Of a stretch of DNA of 64,000 nt, positions 1 through 9,805 are shown in pieces. The stretch covers positions 62,001-126,000 of the forward strand of contig JAGRPL010000006.1 of assembly GCA_019449595.1 (NCBI GenBank), given 5' to 3'. The position numbers were made by a program, and so were the translations under genes. The DNA comes from Rhodoferax sp. (lineage in GTDB: Bacteria; Pseudomonadota; Gammaproteobacteria; Burkholderiales; Burkholderiaceae_C). The notes below the pieces were generated by a model. The model saw only the letters and a list, made by a program, of their open reading frames with translations, was not told the origin of the DNA and ran no database searches. Position 1 is the first letter of the stretch, and every line of letters begins with the position of its first letter.

Positions 1-1
1 G

Positions 2-541
2 CAGGGCGGCGGCATGGACTGCGTGGTGTACTGCGCCGGCCATTACGCCGCACAGCGGGCCGTTGCGCTGGACCTGGACGATCTGCTGCGCCACGTGGAG
101 GTGAACTACGTGGGCGTACTCCACCTGCTCGATGCGGTGTTGCCGCACCTGTTGGCGCAGCCCGCGCAGCGGCGCGGCCACATCAGCCTGGTGGGCAGCG
201 TGGCGGGTTACCGGGGGTTGCCCAACAGCCTGGCCTACGGCCCCACCAAGGCCGCGCTCATCAACCTGGCCGAGACGCTGTACACCGACCTGCGTGCCCA
301 TGGTGTGGGCGTGTCCATCATCAACCCGGGCTTTGTGGAAACACCGCTCACAGAACAAAACCAGTTCAGGATGCCGGCGCTGATTACCCCGGAAGTGGCT
401 GCGCACGAGATCCTGCGCGGCTGGGCCCGTGGCGCGTTTGAAATCCACTTTCCGCGTCGCTTCACCTGGGGCATGAAACTGCTGGAGTTGTTGCCTTACC
501 CGGCATTCTTTGCCATCATGCGCCGCCTGAGCAGCCCATGA
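2..541 (+). CDS. Short-chain dehydrogenase/reductase, 5'-truncated by the window edge
   Basis: The reading frame is open to the left edge, so the N-terminal half, including the expected glycine-rich NAD(P) motif, lies outside the window. What remains has a Cys-Ala-Gly variant of the NNAG motif, a Ser in the SLVGSVAG segment, and the catalytic Tyr-x3-Lys as YGPTK, followed by the IINPGFVETPL segment typical of classical SDRs. An internal ATG at 14 would give a protein without a cofactor site, so it is not the start. The gene sits 16 bases before an NTF2-like gene on the same strand. SDR and NTF2-like genes often occur together in stress-linked lipid-modification operons of betaproteobacteria, but substrate cannot be read from this fragment. 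Confidence 0.85.
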   Translation, partial: QGGGMDCVVYCAGHYAAQRAVALDLDDLLRHVEVNYVGVLHLLDAVLPHLLAQPAQRRGHISLVGSVAGYRGLPNSLAYGPTKAALINLAETLYTDLRAHGVGVSIINPGFVETPLTEQNQFRMPALITPEVAAHEILRGWARGAFEIHFPRRFTWGMKLLELLPYPAFFAIMRRLSSP

Positions 542-557
542 AAAGCGCCTGACCATC

Positions 558-1022
558 ATGACCCCATCCGAGACCCCGCAAGCCCACAACGACTACCGCG
601 CCGCAGTGCAGCGCATCGTGCAGACGTTTGAGAGCATCCGCCCCGACACCGTGTCGGGCCTGGACACCATCTACGCGCCGCGTGCCCGTTTCAAGGACCC
701 GTTCAACGCGGTACGCGGGTTGCCCGACATCCAGCGCATCTTTGCCCACATGTTCGTGGCGCTGGAGTCGCCGCGCTTTGTGGTCACGCGGTGCATCCAG
801 GAGGGGGCGCACTGCTTTCTGGCCTGGGAATTCCGTTTCCGTTTTCGCCGCTTCGACACGCAGACCGAGCAGTGCATCCTGGGCGGTTCGCACCTGCAGC
901 TGGCGCCCGACGGCCGCATTCTGGACCACCGGGACTACTGGGACGCCGCCGAAGAACTGTACGAGAAGCTGCCCGTGGTCGGGGCGCTGATGCGCTGGCT
1001 CAAGCGGCGGGCCAATAGCTGA
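558..1022 (+). CDS. NTF2-like (SnoaL-fold) protein
   Basis: This is a 154-residue protein of the size and pattern of the NTF2/SnoaL fold: an N-terminal helix, a central region with RARFKDPFN and a DIQRIFAHMF helix, and a C-terminal beta-rich part with WEFRFRFRRF and DHRDYWDAAEELYEKLP. The DxRDYWD segment is common in members found beside short-chain dehydrogenases. No catalytic assignment is possible from sequence alone. It follows the SDR gene with a 16-base gap and is probably co-transcribed with it. Confidence 0.75.
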   Translation: MTPSETPQAHNDYRAAVQRIVQTFESIRPDTVSGLDTIYAPRARFKDPFNAVRGLPDIQRIFAHMFVALESPRFVVTRCIQEGAHCFLAWEFRFRFRRFDTQTEQCILGGSHLQLAPDGRILDHRDYWDAAEELYEKLPVVGALMRWLKRRANS

Positions 1023-1060
1023 CGCGTTCGCCCCGGTGGAGGGCGCCAGACGGCAGAACC

Positions 1061-1549
1061 TCAGCGTGCGGCAAGCCAATCGCTGGTGGACTTGCTGAAG
1101 AGCCGCGTGATGACAAAAACATCCATGGGCGCCTTGATCAGCATGTGCCACAGGTCATTGTGGGTCAGGCCGTTGGCGTCGAATGCCAGCAGGGCGTAAA
1201 AAAGGACCACCAGCGCGACGGCGGCATACCGGACCCAATGGCCCTTCAACGGCAGCAGCTTGATCAACACGATGTCGCCGGCAAAGATGCCGAATCGCAG
1301 CATCGGATCAAGTTTCGACGGGGAGACCAACAGCTCGTCGATCGCGAACCCCATGCTCAAGAGCAGGCTGGCCCACATGGCGTAGACCGCCAGAACCACG
1401 TCGGCCGGAACAAGCAAAGGGGCGCGGGGCGGTTTGGCGTGCTGGGTCAAGATGGATCTCGCTAGGTAAAGTCCAAGTGCAGATTCGGTGTCCGCATGGC
1501 CTTGGTCGGGGAATAGACATGGATGCGGAGCATACGGCGTTTCACCCAT
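1061..1549 (-). CDS. Small integral membrane protein of unknown function
   Basis: The C-terminal 125 residues are clearly coding and hydrophobic, with about three membrane segments (VVLAVYAMWASLLLSMGF, FGIFAGDIVLIKLLPL, AAVALVVLFYALLAF) and an amphipathic end. I do not recognise a family. The start is uncertain: ATG at 1549 gives 162 residues and overlaps nothing, while a TTG at 1450 gives a tidier 129-residue protein beginning just before the first membrane segment. It lies immediately downstream of the large regulator gene on the same strand, so it may be in one operon with it. Confidence 0.55.
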   Translation of the reverse strand: MGETPYAPHPCLFPDQGHADTESALGLYLARSILTQHAKPPRAPLLVPADVVLAVYAMWASLLLSMGFAIDELLVSPSKLDPMLRFGIFAGDIVLIKLLPLKGHWVRYAAVALVVLFYALLAFDANGLTHNDLWHMLIKAPMDVFVITRLFSKSTSDWLAAR

Positions 1550-1572
1550 GTGCCGAACAGGAAGGCGCTGGC

Positions 1573-4500
1573 TCAGGCAGCGACTTGCTCGGCCAGGACA
1601 CTGCCGCTGGCCTGCGCCCGACGTTCCAGCAACACGGCACCCTGCGCCTGGGCGCAGGTCTGGGCCCGCTGGATCCACATGCGGGCGGCATCGACGTCGC
1701 CCCCCAGGTGCAGCAGGCATTCGCCCTTGAGCCGGTACAAATCCGCTTCGAAGTGGCGGGCGTGGGTGTCCTCCATGATCTGCAGTCCTTCGTCCACCAC
1801 CCGCATCAGTTCGGTGTATTGCCCCAGCCGGACATAGGCGTCGGCCTGGATTTCCAGAAAGAACATGACGGCGCCGCTGAAGATGTTCGCGCGGATAGCG
1901 TCAATCGTCGCAGCAATGCGCGCCCCGCCCTGAAGGTCCCCCCGGGCCGCTTGGACCCAGCCTGCCAGCAACTCGGCGCTGGCTTGCCAGAACGGGAAAC
2001 CATGGCGCGCCGCCAGCATGCTGAGCTGTTCGCTGCAGGCTGCGACCTGCGCCGGGTTGTCCAGCATGCGGTAGAGCACCCCGGCGCAGCTGTAGGCAAA
2101 ACCCAGGGTGTGCGAGTGAGCGGTGCAGCTGGCGATCGTCAGCGCTTCCGTGGCGGCCTGCTGGCTGGCGCCGGGTTGCCCCAGCGCCCACAGCGACCAG
2201 GCTTCAAAAAACAGGGCCGAGGCCATCACGTTTTCGCCAAACAGGGCCAGCAGTGTGGAGTCCAGTGCCGGCGTGTAGTGTCTGCGTGCTTCCTGCACGT
2301 GGATGCAGGCCTGGGCGAAGTGCCCCAGCGTGTAGGCCGAATTGGCGCAGGCGTAGCGGGCGGCGATGCGCCACTCGGCGTGGCCTTCCCGGTCGGCCAG
2401 TTGCAGCAGCTGTTCGGCCATGGCCATGGAGTCGCTGTGGTGCGTGCGCGAGCTGGATCCCAGGTACAGCCCCCAGCTTGAACGGAACTGGGCCAGCGTG
2501 TCACCGCTCTTCTGGCCCAGCACCATGGCGCGGGTATAGGCCTGGGCGGCTTCGGATGATCCGTAGCCCCGGCTGGCGAGCAGGACGTTGCCCAGTTCCA
2601 TCTGCACCCGCAGTTCCATGTCATCCCGCGTGGGCGTGGCGTCCAGGGTGTCCAGGGTATTGAGTGCCTGCTGGAAGTGGTCCAGTGCCTCGGTGGTGGC
2701 GCAGCGCAGCGCGGCCTCGGTGCCCGCCCGCAGCCACCAGGTGACGGCTTCCACGGGCATTTCGGCGCTTCGGAAGTGGCGTGCCAGCAGCTCAGGTGCC
2801 TCGGTACCGGCTTGTGCGCCCGCAAGCAGGGCTTGCGCGATGCGCTGGTGGGCCTGCCGGCGCGTGGCACGGGTTTGCGACTGGTAGGCCGCCTCCTGTA
2901 CCAGCGCGTGCTTGAACTGGTAGGTGGGGGGTGCCATGTCCGGCATCCGGTGGGCCAGCCCGGAGGCTTCCAGCCGGGCCAGTGCAGCTTCGCTCGCCTG
3001 CGCTGGCAGGTCGCTCACGGCAAGCAGCAGGGAGCGGTCGAATTCACGCCCCATGGTCGCCGCAAACTGGGTCAGCCGTCGGGCATCACCCAGTTGGTCA
3101 ATGCGGGCCATCAGCAAGTCGTGCAGCGTGCTGGGAATGCGGGTGGCGAGATCCCGCGGCGTGTCGGCATCGGCCACCAGCATATGGGCCATTTCCTCAA
3201 CGAACAGGGGGACGCCATCGGTGTGCTGAAGGATGTGCTGCAGCACAGCCTGTGTCAGGGGTCGCGACGGGCACACGCCCTGGGCCAGGGTGTATGCGTC
3301 GGCGCCAGACAGTGGCCCCAGGGACAGCATCTGCGCCTGTGCGGTCCAGGCGGGCTGAAAGCCTGGCCGTGCGGTCAGCAGCACGCCTACGGTACCCAGG
3401 GTGGGGGCCGCCAGCAAGCGCTCCAGCAACTCCAGGGTGCTGGGGTCGGCCCAATGCAGGTCCTCTACCAGTAACACCAGCGGCTGCTGGGCCGCCATGC
3501 CGCCCAGCAGGGACAGCAGCAGCTGCTGCAATTGCGCGCGCTCCTGTTGTGGTGACTCGGCGAACAGGCCATAGCGTTCTTGCGAGGGCAGGCCCAGCAG
3601 GCGGGCGAGCCGGTGGGCCGCATGGTTGTCCGCCTGCGGGTGGGCGCTCCTGAGGTAGTGCTCCAGCCGCTGCATCCGTGTGGCATCGTTGTCGCATGTC
3701 GCGAAGTCACAGACTTGGTGAAGACGCGCGATAAAAGGGTGCAACGCGGTGTTGCCGTACTCGGGGCTGCAGCGCAGTTCCAGCAGACGTTGCGCACCTG
3801 GGGGCAGGGATTGGCGCCAGTGCCAGACCAGGCGGGACTTGCCAATGCCGGCCTCGCCGTGCAGCATCAGTGCACGGACGTTCTGCCCGCTCAGGGTGCT
3901 TTGCAAAAAATCCTGCAGCTGCGCCAGCTCGGCTTCCCGCCCGACAAAGGGTGCCAGTTGTTGCGCTGCTTCCAGTCGCGCGCGGGCCTGACTGGGGCCC
4001 CGCAGGCGAAACGTTGGCAGCCCCGATGCATGGCGCAATGATGCGCTGTCCAGCGCGTCAAAATGGAAATAACCTTGGACCAGACGATGGGTGCTGCTGC
4101 TGACGGCAACCTCGCCTGGTGCGCACTGCAGACGCAGGCGGATGGCCTGTGCCGAGGTCTCACCCACGGTGTCCGGGGCATGGGGGTCTGTACTGGTGAC
4201 GATCATCCCGGTGTGCACACCCAGTCGCGCCCGCACGGCGGGTCCGCTGTCTTGCGCAATGGCAAGGGCTGTACGCACGGCCAGGACGGCCGCATTTTCC
4301 TGGGCCATGGGGTAGCCGAAATAAGCCAGGAAGCCGCCGCCGTGCACCTGCACCAAATGGCCTCCAGCGCGGGTAATGCGGTCCATGGTGTCGCGCTGGG
4401 GCTCGCGCAACTGCTCCGCCCGGTCTTCCGGATCGCTGGCGGTGGCGGTCAGTTCGCAGTACAGCACCGTGACCTGGCGGCGCTCGGGGAGGGCGCCCGG

Positions 4501-5358
4501 GATCGACCTGGACGCAGGCACCGACGTCGGGAATGGCGCCGGTGTGGGAGATTCTCCGGGGCGCTGGTTGCGCAAGGACCGGTAGAGCCCGCGCGTGGTC
4601 TCTTCCGGTTGCACGCCAAGCTCGGCCTGTAACTGTTGTGCAAACGCTTCATAGTGCTGCAGCGCGGCCAGGCTTTGGTCGGTGGCTACGTACAGTTCCA
4701 TGACACGGCGTTGCGCGGGTTCATCCCAGGGTTCCAACGCCACATGGCGGCGGGCAAATGCCAGCGCGCGTTGCGGATGGCCGGTCTGCGTATGGCCTTC
4801 GGCCAGCTGTGTCAGAAGCGACAGGGCGTGGCGGTGCAGGGCCTCGCGCTGGAACTGGCGCCAGTCTTCAAATTCCGGGCAATCCGGCAGCGTGAGGCCG
4901 GCCAGAAACTCGCCCTGGTAGAGCGCGATGGCGCGCTCAAGCTGCTCCAGCCGGGTGGGCAGGTCTGGGGTGTTGGCGCTGTCGTGCAGCTCTTCTGCGG
5001 TGAAGGCGGTGACGTCCAGGGCCAGCGCGCAGTCCGGGTTGAAGCGCACGGCATCCCGTTCGACGAGGAGGCAGGGAGTGGGCGCCTGGGCATCCCCCAG
5101 CACGGTACGCAGATTGGCCAGAACCTGGCGCAGATTGGCGCGCGGCCCGGCGGACTCCGGCCAGAACAGGGTCGCCAGTTGGTCACGCGGGTGCCAGCGG
5201 CGTTCCATGGCCAGGTACGCCAACAGGGCGCGTCCTTTCTCATAGGCCAGGCCCGGTGCCGCCTGGCCGAGCAGCTCCAGTCGCCAGCCGCCCAGCAGGC
5301 TGAGTTGCAGTGGCGCAGCGCTGCTTGGTCTATTGCGTTCTTGTGACGGTCGCTTCAT
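1573..5358 (-). CDS. BTAD-type transcriptional activator with degenerate cyclase, AAA ATPase and TPR regions
   Basis: A 1261-residue multidomain regulator. Order of parts: OmpR/SARP-like winged helix (about 15-90), bacterial transcriptional activator domain (about 95-240), class III nucleotide cyclase-like domain (about 290-440), STAND/AAA ATPase with Walker A GEAGIGKS near residue 500 and Walker B LVLLVEDLHWAD near 625, then a long helical TPR-like C-terminus. The cyclase part has lost key residues: the first metal Asp is Glu (YCEL), the second is Gly (HGGGFLAYFG), and the usual Asn of the VGETVNxAxR segment is missing, so it probably does not make cAMP. ATG 5358 (MKRPSQER) is chosen over the upstream 5526 start because the latter would run into the divergent autotransporter. 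The target genes are not known; the divergent autotransporter is an obvious candidate. Confidence 0.85.
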   Translation of the reverse strand: MKRPSQERNRPSSAAPLQLSLLGGWRLELLGQAAPGLAYEKGRALLAYLAMERRWHPRDQLATLFWPESAGPRANLRQVLANLRTVLGDAQAPTPCLLVERDAVRFNPDCALALDVTAFTAEELHDSANTPDLPTRLEQLERAIALYQGEFLAGLTLPDCPEFEDWRQFQREALHRHALSLLTQLAEGHTQTGHPQRALAFARRHVALEPWDEPAQRRVMELYVATDQSLAALQHYEAFAQQLQAELGVQPEETTRGLYRSLRNQRPGESPTPAPFPTSVPASRSIPGALPERRQVTVLYCELTATASDPEDRAEQLREPQRDTMDRITRAGGHLVQVHGGGFLAYFGYPMAQENAAVLAVRTALAIAQDSGPAVRARLGVHTGMIVTSTDPHAPDTVGETSAQAIRLRLQCAPGEVAVSSSTHRLVQGYFHFDALDSASLRHASGLPTFRLRGPSQARARLEAAQQLAPFVGREAELAQLQDFLQSTLSGQNVRALMLHGEAGIGKSRLVWHWRQSLPPGAQRLLELRCSPEYGNTALHPFIARLHQVCDFATCDNDATRMQRLEHYLRSAHPQADNHAAHRLARLLGLPSQERYGLFAESPQQERAQLQQLLLSLLGGMAAQQPLVLLVEDLHWADPSTLELLERLLAAPTLGTVGVLLTARPGFQPAWTAQAQMLSLGPLSGADAYTLAQGVCPSRPLTQAVLQHILQHTDGVPLFVEEMAHMLVADADTPRDLATRIPSTLHDLLMARIDQLGDARRLTQFAATMGREFDRSLLLAVSDLPAQASEAALARLEASGLAHRMPDMAPPTYQFKHALVQEAAYQSQTRATRRQAHQRIAQALLAGAQAGTEAPELLARHFRSAEMPVEAVTWWLRAGTEAALRCATTEALDHFQQALNTLDTLDATPTRDDMELRVQMELGNVLLASRGYGSSEAAQAYTRAMVLGQKSGDTLAQFRSSWGLYLGSSSRTHHSDSMAMAEQLLQLADREGHAEWRIAARYACANSAYTLGHFAQACIHVQEARRHYTPALDSTLLALFGENVMASALFFEAWSLWALGQPGASQQAATEALTIASCTAHSHTLGFAYSCAGVLYRMLDNPAQVAACSEQLSMLAARHGFPFWQASAELLAGWVQAARGDLQGGARIAATIDAIRANIFSGAVMFFLEIQADAYVRLGQYTELMRVVDEGLQIMEDTHARHFEADLYRLKGECLLHLGGDVDAARMWIQRAQTCAQAQGAVLLERRAQASGSVLAEQVAA

Positions 5359-5507
5359 ACGATGGACTGGCAGCAATGGTGGAACTGGCCGCCAACGGGC
5401 GCAAGCATACAAGTGCAGGGCGCCCCCGTCCCAAAACGGACGCGGCGGACCAGGAATCCAGGCCACTGTCACGGCCGTGCGCAACATCAAATTCAGGGAG
5501 CAATGCA

Positions 5508-8500
5508 ATGCAGTCAACGTGCGCAACGGTGCGGTCGCGTGTCAAAAAAGGGGTGTGTAGCGGCGTGGGCAAGCTGCTCATGGTGGTTTTTTGCTTGCTG
5601 GCCTACGGGCAAGCATCTGCGACTTGTAACATCAGTTTCACCGCCGCAGCCGGCGGAACGGTAACGTTCGAAGCAGCAAACTCGCAATTTGCCGGACAGC
5701 CCGCAAGGTATAAATTTTTATTTTCCCCCTCAGACAATACTGCTTGCGGGGACGCGAATTTATTCGGGATAAACGACGTGAATGGCATCGCAACGGCGAT
5801 GAACGATGAAGGTGTGGTCACGAATACCAGCAAATATATCAGCAGCACCAAAGGTTCGGGAAATGTGATTATCCATTCGGTGAACAATAGTGGTTCAAAT
5901 GACTTCAGTGGTTTCTACTACACCATTCCTACCGGATTATCGAATACAACAGACACATTTTTCTTTGTCGATGGCAGCGCTACCGGTACCAGTACGGTAA
6001 CGGTCACCATCCCTGCGCAGACCAGTGCACCTGGCGCGCCAACCATAGGCACCGCTACTGCCGGAAATACGACGGCATCGGTCGCCTTCACGGCACCCGC
6101 ATCCGATGGCGGCAGCGCAATCACTGGCTATACCGTGACTTCCAGCCCCGGCAACATCACCGGCACCGGTACATCCAGCCCAATAAGCGTGACAGGATTG
6201 ACAAACGGTACGTCTTACACTTTCACGGTCACCGCAACTAACGCGATTGGTACCGGTACCGCCTCTGCGGCGTCGAATGCGGTGACACCGAAAGCACCGC
6301 AAACCATTACCTTTACGAATCCCGGTGCGAAAAATTTCGGTACGACGCCAACCCTGACAGCGACGGCGTCCTCTGGACTGACTCCCACGTTCACGTCCAC
6401 CACAACCGGCATCTGTACCATTACTTCCGGTGGCGCCCTGACGTTTGTCGCGACGGGCAATTGCACAATTAATGCCGATCAGGCAGGCACTGCGGCCTTT
6501 CAGGCAGCAACGACAGTCAGTCAGACTTTTGCCGTGAATGCTGTCGTGCCAGACGCACCAAGCAGCCCGATTGGTACGGCAGGCAATGGCCAGGTCAGCG
6601 TGGCGTTCATTGCTCCGGTATCAAATGGTGGCAGCAGTATTTCCGGCTATACCGTTACGGCCAGCCCCGGTGGCTTCACTGGCTCTGGTGCGGCCAGCCC
6701 GATTATCGTAGCGGGTCTTGCCAATGGTACGGCTTACACCTTCACGGTGACTGCAACAAATTCTGCGGGTACCAGTTCTGCATCGTCAGCCTCGGCTGCA
6801 GTGACGCCGAAATCGGCACAAACGATCACCTTTACGAATCCCGGTGCGAAAAATTTCGGCACCAGCCCAACCATCACGGCAACGGCGTCCTCCGGTCTGA
6901 CACCAACGTTCACCTCAGTCACGACAGGCATCTGTACGATCACTTCCGGTGGGGTGCTGACGTTTGTCACAGCGGGCAACTGTACGATTAATGCCGACCA
7001 GGCGGGTAATGCTGTCTATCAGGCCGCAACTACGGTCGGTCAGACTTTTGCCGTGAATGCCGTCGTGCCAGGCGCACCAACCAGTCCTGTCGGCACCGCA
7101 GGCAGCGGCCAGGTCAGCGTGGCATTCACTGCTCCGGTATCGAACGGCGGCAGCAGCATTACCGGCTATACCGTGACTTCCAGCCCCGGTGGCTTCACCG
7201 GCTCCGGTTCTGCCAGCCCGATTATCGTAGCGGGTCTTGCGAACGGTACGGCCTACACCTTCACGGTGACTGCGACAAACTCTGCCGGTACGGGCAGTGC
7301 GTCGTCCGCTTCTGCAGCGGTCACGCCCAAGTCAGCGCAGGCCATTACCTTCAACAACCCTGGCGCGCAAACTTACGGCACGTCTCCGACCTTGGTGGCA
7401 ATGGCCAGTTCCGGCTTGGTGCCGACGTTTACCTCCGTGACTCCCGGTGTCTGCACGGTGACCTCCGCGGGTGTATTGACCTTTGTTTCGTCTGGTACAT
7501 GTAGCATCAACGCCGACCAGTCGGGTAACGTAACCTATCTGGCGGCCACAACGGTCACGCAAACGTTCTCCGTCAGCGAGGCCGTTGGCGTGCTGACGTT
7601 TGCAACACCCAGTGCGGCATCCGTAACGATGGGATCCAGTCTCACAAACGTTGCGACCTCGACGCTGGTTGGCGGAAGCTACGGCGCCATCAGTTACAGC
7701 AGTTCCAATACCGCGGTGGCAACGGTAAGTGCCAGTGGCGTGGTCACGCCCGTCAGTGCAGGGACCAGCACAATCACCGCGACGCAAGCGGCAGTGGTCG
7801 GTGTCAATGCCCAGGCGACGCAAAGCTACCTGTTGACGGTAGGCAAGAATGCCCAGGCGGCGCTCACCGTTACCAGTGATAAGACCGGCGTGACCAAGGT
7901 GACAGGCACCGCCACGCTGACCACTGCAGGCGGCTCAGGTACCGGTGCGATCAGCTATGCGGTCACAACCGGAAGTTGCTCGGTCACTGGTAGTGTTCTC
8001 AGTGCTGGCAGCATTGCAGAAACCTGCGTGGTCACGGCAACCAAGGCCGCCGATGCGAGCTACAGCGCAGCAACCGCAACGGTCAGCGTTCAGGTCCTGA
8101 ACCAGGCTGTGTCAACGGTCACCTTGGCGAGTTCTTCGCTCAATCCCATGGTGGGGCAGAGTGTCAATCTGACCGCAACGCTCACTCCTTCCACCGCAAC
8201 GGGAACCGCCAGTTTCAAGGATGGCGCGACTGTTATTGGAAGCGCCAGTATCAGCGGTGGCGTTGCCAGCGTCGTGACTTCTGCCCTGGCGATTGGCAGC
8301 CACAATCTGACCGTGGTGTATTCAGGCGACGCAGGCACAGCCGGCTCCGTCAGTGGTGTGGTTGTTGTGAGTGTGAATGTGCGACCGGACCCATCCAGCA
8401 ACCATGTTGTGGTGCAAAACGTCACCTACCAGGCGGCCACCGCGCAACGCTTTACCGTGGCCCAGATGAGCAACATCTACAACCATGTGCAAATCTTGCA

Positions 8501-9617
8501 CAGCGACTTCAGCATCCGTAACCGTTTTGGTGCCAGTTTTACCGCACCCAACCTGGACACGCTGCGGGTGGCCGGTGCAAAAATCCTCGACGACTTGGGC
8601 GGAGCCCAAGACCGGAATGTTCTCCCGGCGGAAGAACAGAAATTGAAGACGACAGAATACCAACGCCTTCAAAAGGTCTCATTTGCGCAAGGTGGCGCGG
8701 CCTTGCAGAATGAGCAGAATCCTGTTGAAGACGAGGAAGCGGATCACGAGCCCGTCACGAACAGCGCACTGCCTCGCATTGCCGATATGCCCACGGCCTT
8801 CTGGACCGCAGGCAACATTGAGGTCGGCTCTGTGGATGGACTGGATGGCTTTCTGACCAAGTTCTCCAGCAGGGGGCTGACGTTTGGCATGGATGTGAAG
8901 GTCAGTCCCAAATTGATTGTCGGCGCCTCGGTGGGCTACGCCAGAGACAACGCTACTTTTGATGACGTTGGCAGTGAGAGCAAGGCGCAGCAGTGGTCGG
9001 GCTCGCTGTACCTGTCCTACAAACCGGAGAAACACTGGTTTGTGGACGGCGCACTGGGAGTCGGTGACGTCGCATATGACAACCGCCGCTGGGACAGCAC
9101 CAATAAGGTGTTGCTATCGGGTGACCGCAAAGGAAAGGTTGTATACGGCTCTCTGAGCCTGACACGCGAAATGACGCTGCAAAAGGTTCGGGTGTCTCCA
9201 TTTGGCCGCGCGGATGTTGTCAATGTGAAGCTGGACAGCTACTCCGAGCAAGGCAGCGCCTTGGCGTTGACCTACAACGACAGCAGATTTACCAATACCA
9301 GCTTCACGGGGGGGCTGGATATTTCCAGGGACTATGTCTTTGCTGGCGGCCAGTTGACGCCGTCATTCAAGCTGCAGTTCTCAAGCAGTGCCAGCAGTGA
9401 TGTCGTTCAATCCATGTACTACACGGACTCGGGTTCCGGTGGATCAATTTACAACGCGATCGTGACAGGTATGCCGAACGATATGCAGTCTTTGGGGCTG
9501 GGATTGAGTTTCAGGAACCGTCGCGGCTTGCAGGCCAACGTTGCGTGGTTGGGGACCATGGGTGCCAACGCCTATCGCGCCAACAGTCTGAGAATGACTT
9601 TGCGCTACGGTTTCTGA
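5508..9617 (+). CDS. Large autotransporter adhesin with fibronectin III-like and Ig-like repeats
   Basis: A 1369-residue surface protein. It has a signal peptide (VGKLLMVVFCLLAYGQASA), an N-terminal domain to about residue 170, three 173-residue repeats (about 175-693), each a fibronectin III-like half with GYTVTSSPG and a second half beginning QTITFTNPGA, a Big_2-like domain (about 695-780), an Ig-like domain with GTASFKDGATVIGSA (about 868-955), a charged linker, and a C-terminal beta-barrel (about 1095-1369) ending in LRYGF with a terminal aromatic residue. This is classical type V secretion. ATG 5508 is chosen because an AGGGAG ribosome site lies at about 5494-5499 and the signal peptide follows directly. 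It is divergent from the BTAD regulator, with 149 bases between the two starts. Confidence 0.9.
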   Translation: MQSTCATVRSRVKKGVCSGVGKLLMVVFCLLAYGQASATCNISFTAAAGGTVTFEAANSQFAGQPARYKFLFSPSDNTACGDANLFGINDVNGIATAMNDEGVVTNTSKYISSTKGSGNVIIHSVNNSGSNDFSGFYYTIPTGLSNTTDTFFFVDGSATGTSTVTVTIPAQTSAPGAPTIGTATAGNTTASVAFTAPASDGGSAITGYTVTSSPGNITGTGTSSPISVTGLTNGTSYTFTVTATNAIGTGTASAASNAVTPKAPQTITFTNPGAKNFGTTPTLTATASSGLTPTFTSTTTGICTITSGGALTFVATGNCTINADQAGTAAFQAATTVSQTFAVNAVVPDAPSSPIGTAGNGQVSVAFIAPVSNGGSSISGYTVTASPGGFTGSGAASPIIVAGLANGTAYTFTVTATNSAGTSSASSASAAVTPKSAQTITFTNPGAKNFGTSPTITATASSGLTPTFTSVTTGICTITSGGVLTFVTAGNCTINADQAGNAVYQAATTVGQTFAVNAVVPGAPTSPVGTAGSGQVSVAFTAPVSNGGSSITGYTVTSSPGGFTGSGSASPIIVAGLANGTAYTFTVTATNSAGTGSASSASAAVTPKSAQAITFNNPGAQTYGTSPTLVAMASSGLVPTFTSVTPGVCTVTSAGVLTFVSSGTCSINADQSGNVTYLAATTVTQTFSVSEAVGVLTFATPSAASVTMGSSLTNVATSTLVGGSYGAISYSSSNTAVATVSASGVVTPVSAGTSTITATQAAVVGVNAQATQSYLLTVGKNAQAALTVTSDKTGVTKVTGTATLTTAGGSGTGAISYAVTTGSCSVTGSVLSAGSIAETCVVTATKAADASYSAATATVSVQVLNQAVSTVTLASSSLNPMVGQSVNLTATLTPSTATGTASFKDGATVIGSASISGGVASVVTSALAIGSHNLTVVYSGDAGTAGSVSGVVVVSVNVRPDPSSNHVVVQNVTYQAATAQRFTVAQMSNIYNHVQILHSDFSIRNRFGASFTAPNLDTLRVAGAKILDDLGGAQDRNVLPAEEQKLKTTEYQRLQKVSFAQGGAALQNEQNPVEDEEADHEPVTNSALPRIADMPTAFWTAGNIEVGSVDGLDGFLTKFSSRGLTFGMDVKVSPKLIVGASVGYARDNATFDDVGSESKAQQWSGSLYLSYKPEKHWFVDGALGVGDVAYDNRRWDSTNKVLLSGDRKGKVVYGSLSLTREMTLQKVRVSPFGRADVVNVKLDSYSEQGSALALTYNDSRFTNTSFTGGLDISRDYVFAGGQLTPSFKLQFSSSASSDVVQSMYYTDSGSGGSIYNAIVTGMPNDMQSLGLGLSFRNRRGLQANVAWLGTMGANAYRANSLRMTLRYGF
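6030..7586 (+). repeat. Three tandem 519-base in-frame repeats in the autotransporter gene
   Basis: Units start at 6030, 6549 and 7068. The spacing is exactly 519 bases (173 codons) both times. Each unit encodes an fn3-like module followed by a QTITFTNPGA module. Units 1 and 2 share long stretches around the FTNPGAKNFG coding region, and units 2 and 3 around the ANGTAYTFTVTATNSAGT region; unit 3 diverges most in its second half. Such repeats can expand or contract by recombination, changing adhesin length. Confidence 0.9.
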
Positions 9618-9805
9618 CGGCATCGATGGCGTGTGTTGGGTTCACCCCTGCCGGGTGGGCAGATGCGCTGGCTTGAGCGGCGCATACGGGTCGGGGTTTC
9701 GCTTAGACTGGGTCGGTTCGCGGCAGCCCAGCAGGCCAGCCCCGCCTTTTACCTACCGATTGACGTCACGATGTTTTCCATTTTTTCCTACCCGTGGGAT
9801 GCCGC

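Noticed and set aside
1477-2481. 334-residue open frame on the plus strand
   Set aside because: It lies opposite the BTAD regulator and shows no family feature.
6030-7586. CRISPR-like array
   Set aside because: The repeats are 519 bases long, coding and in frame; no short repeat-spacer pattern exists.
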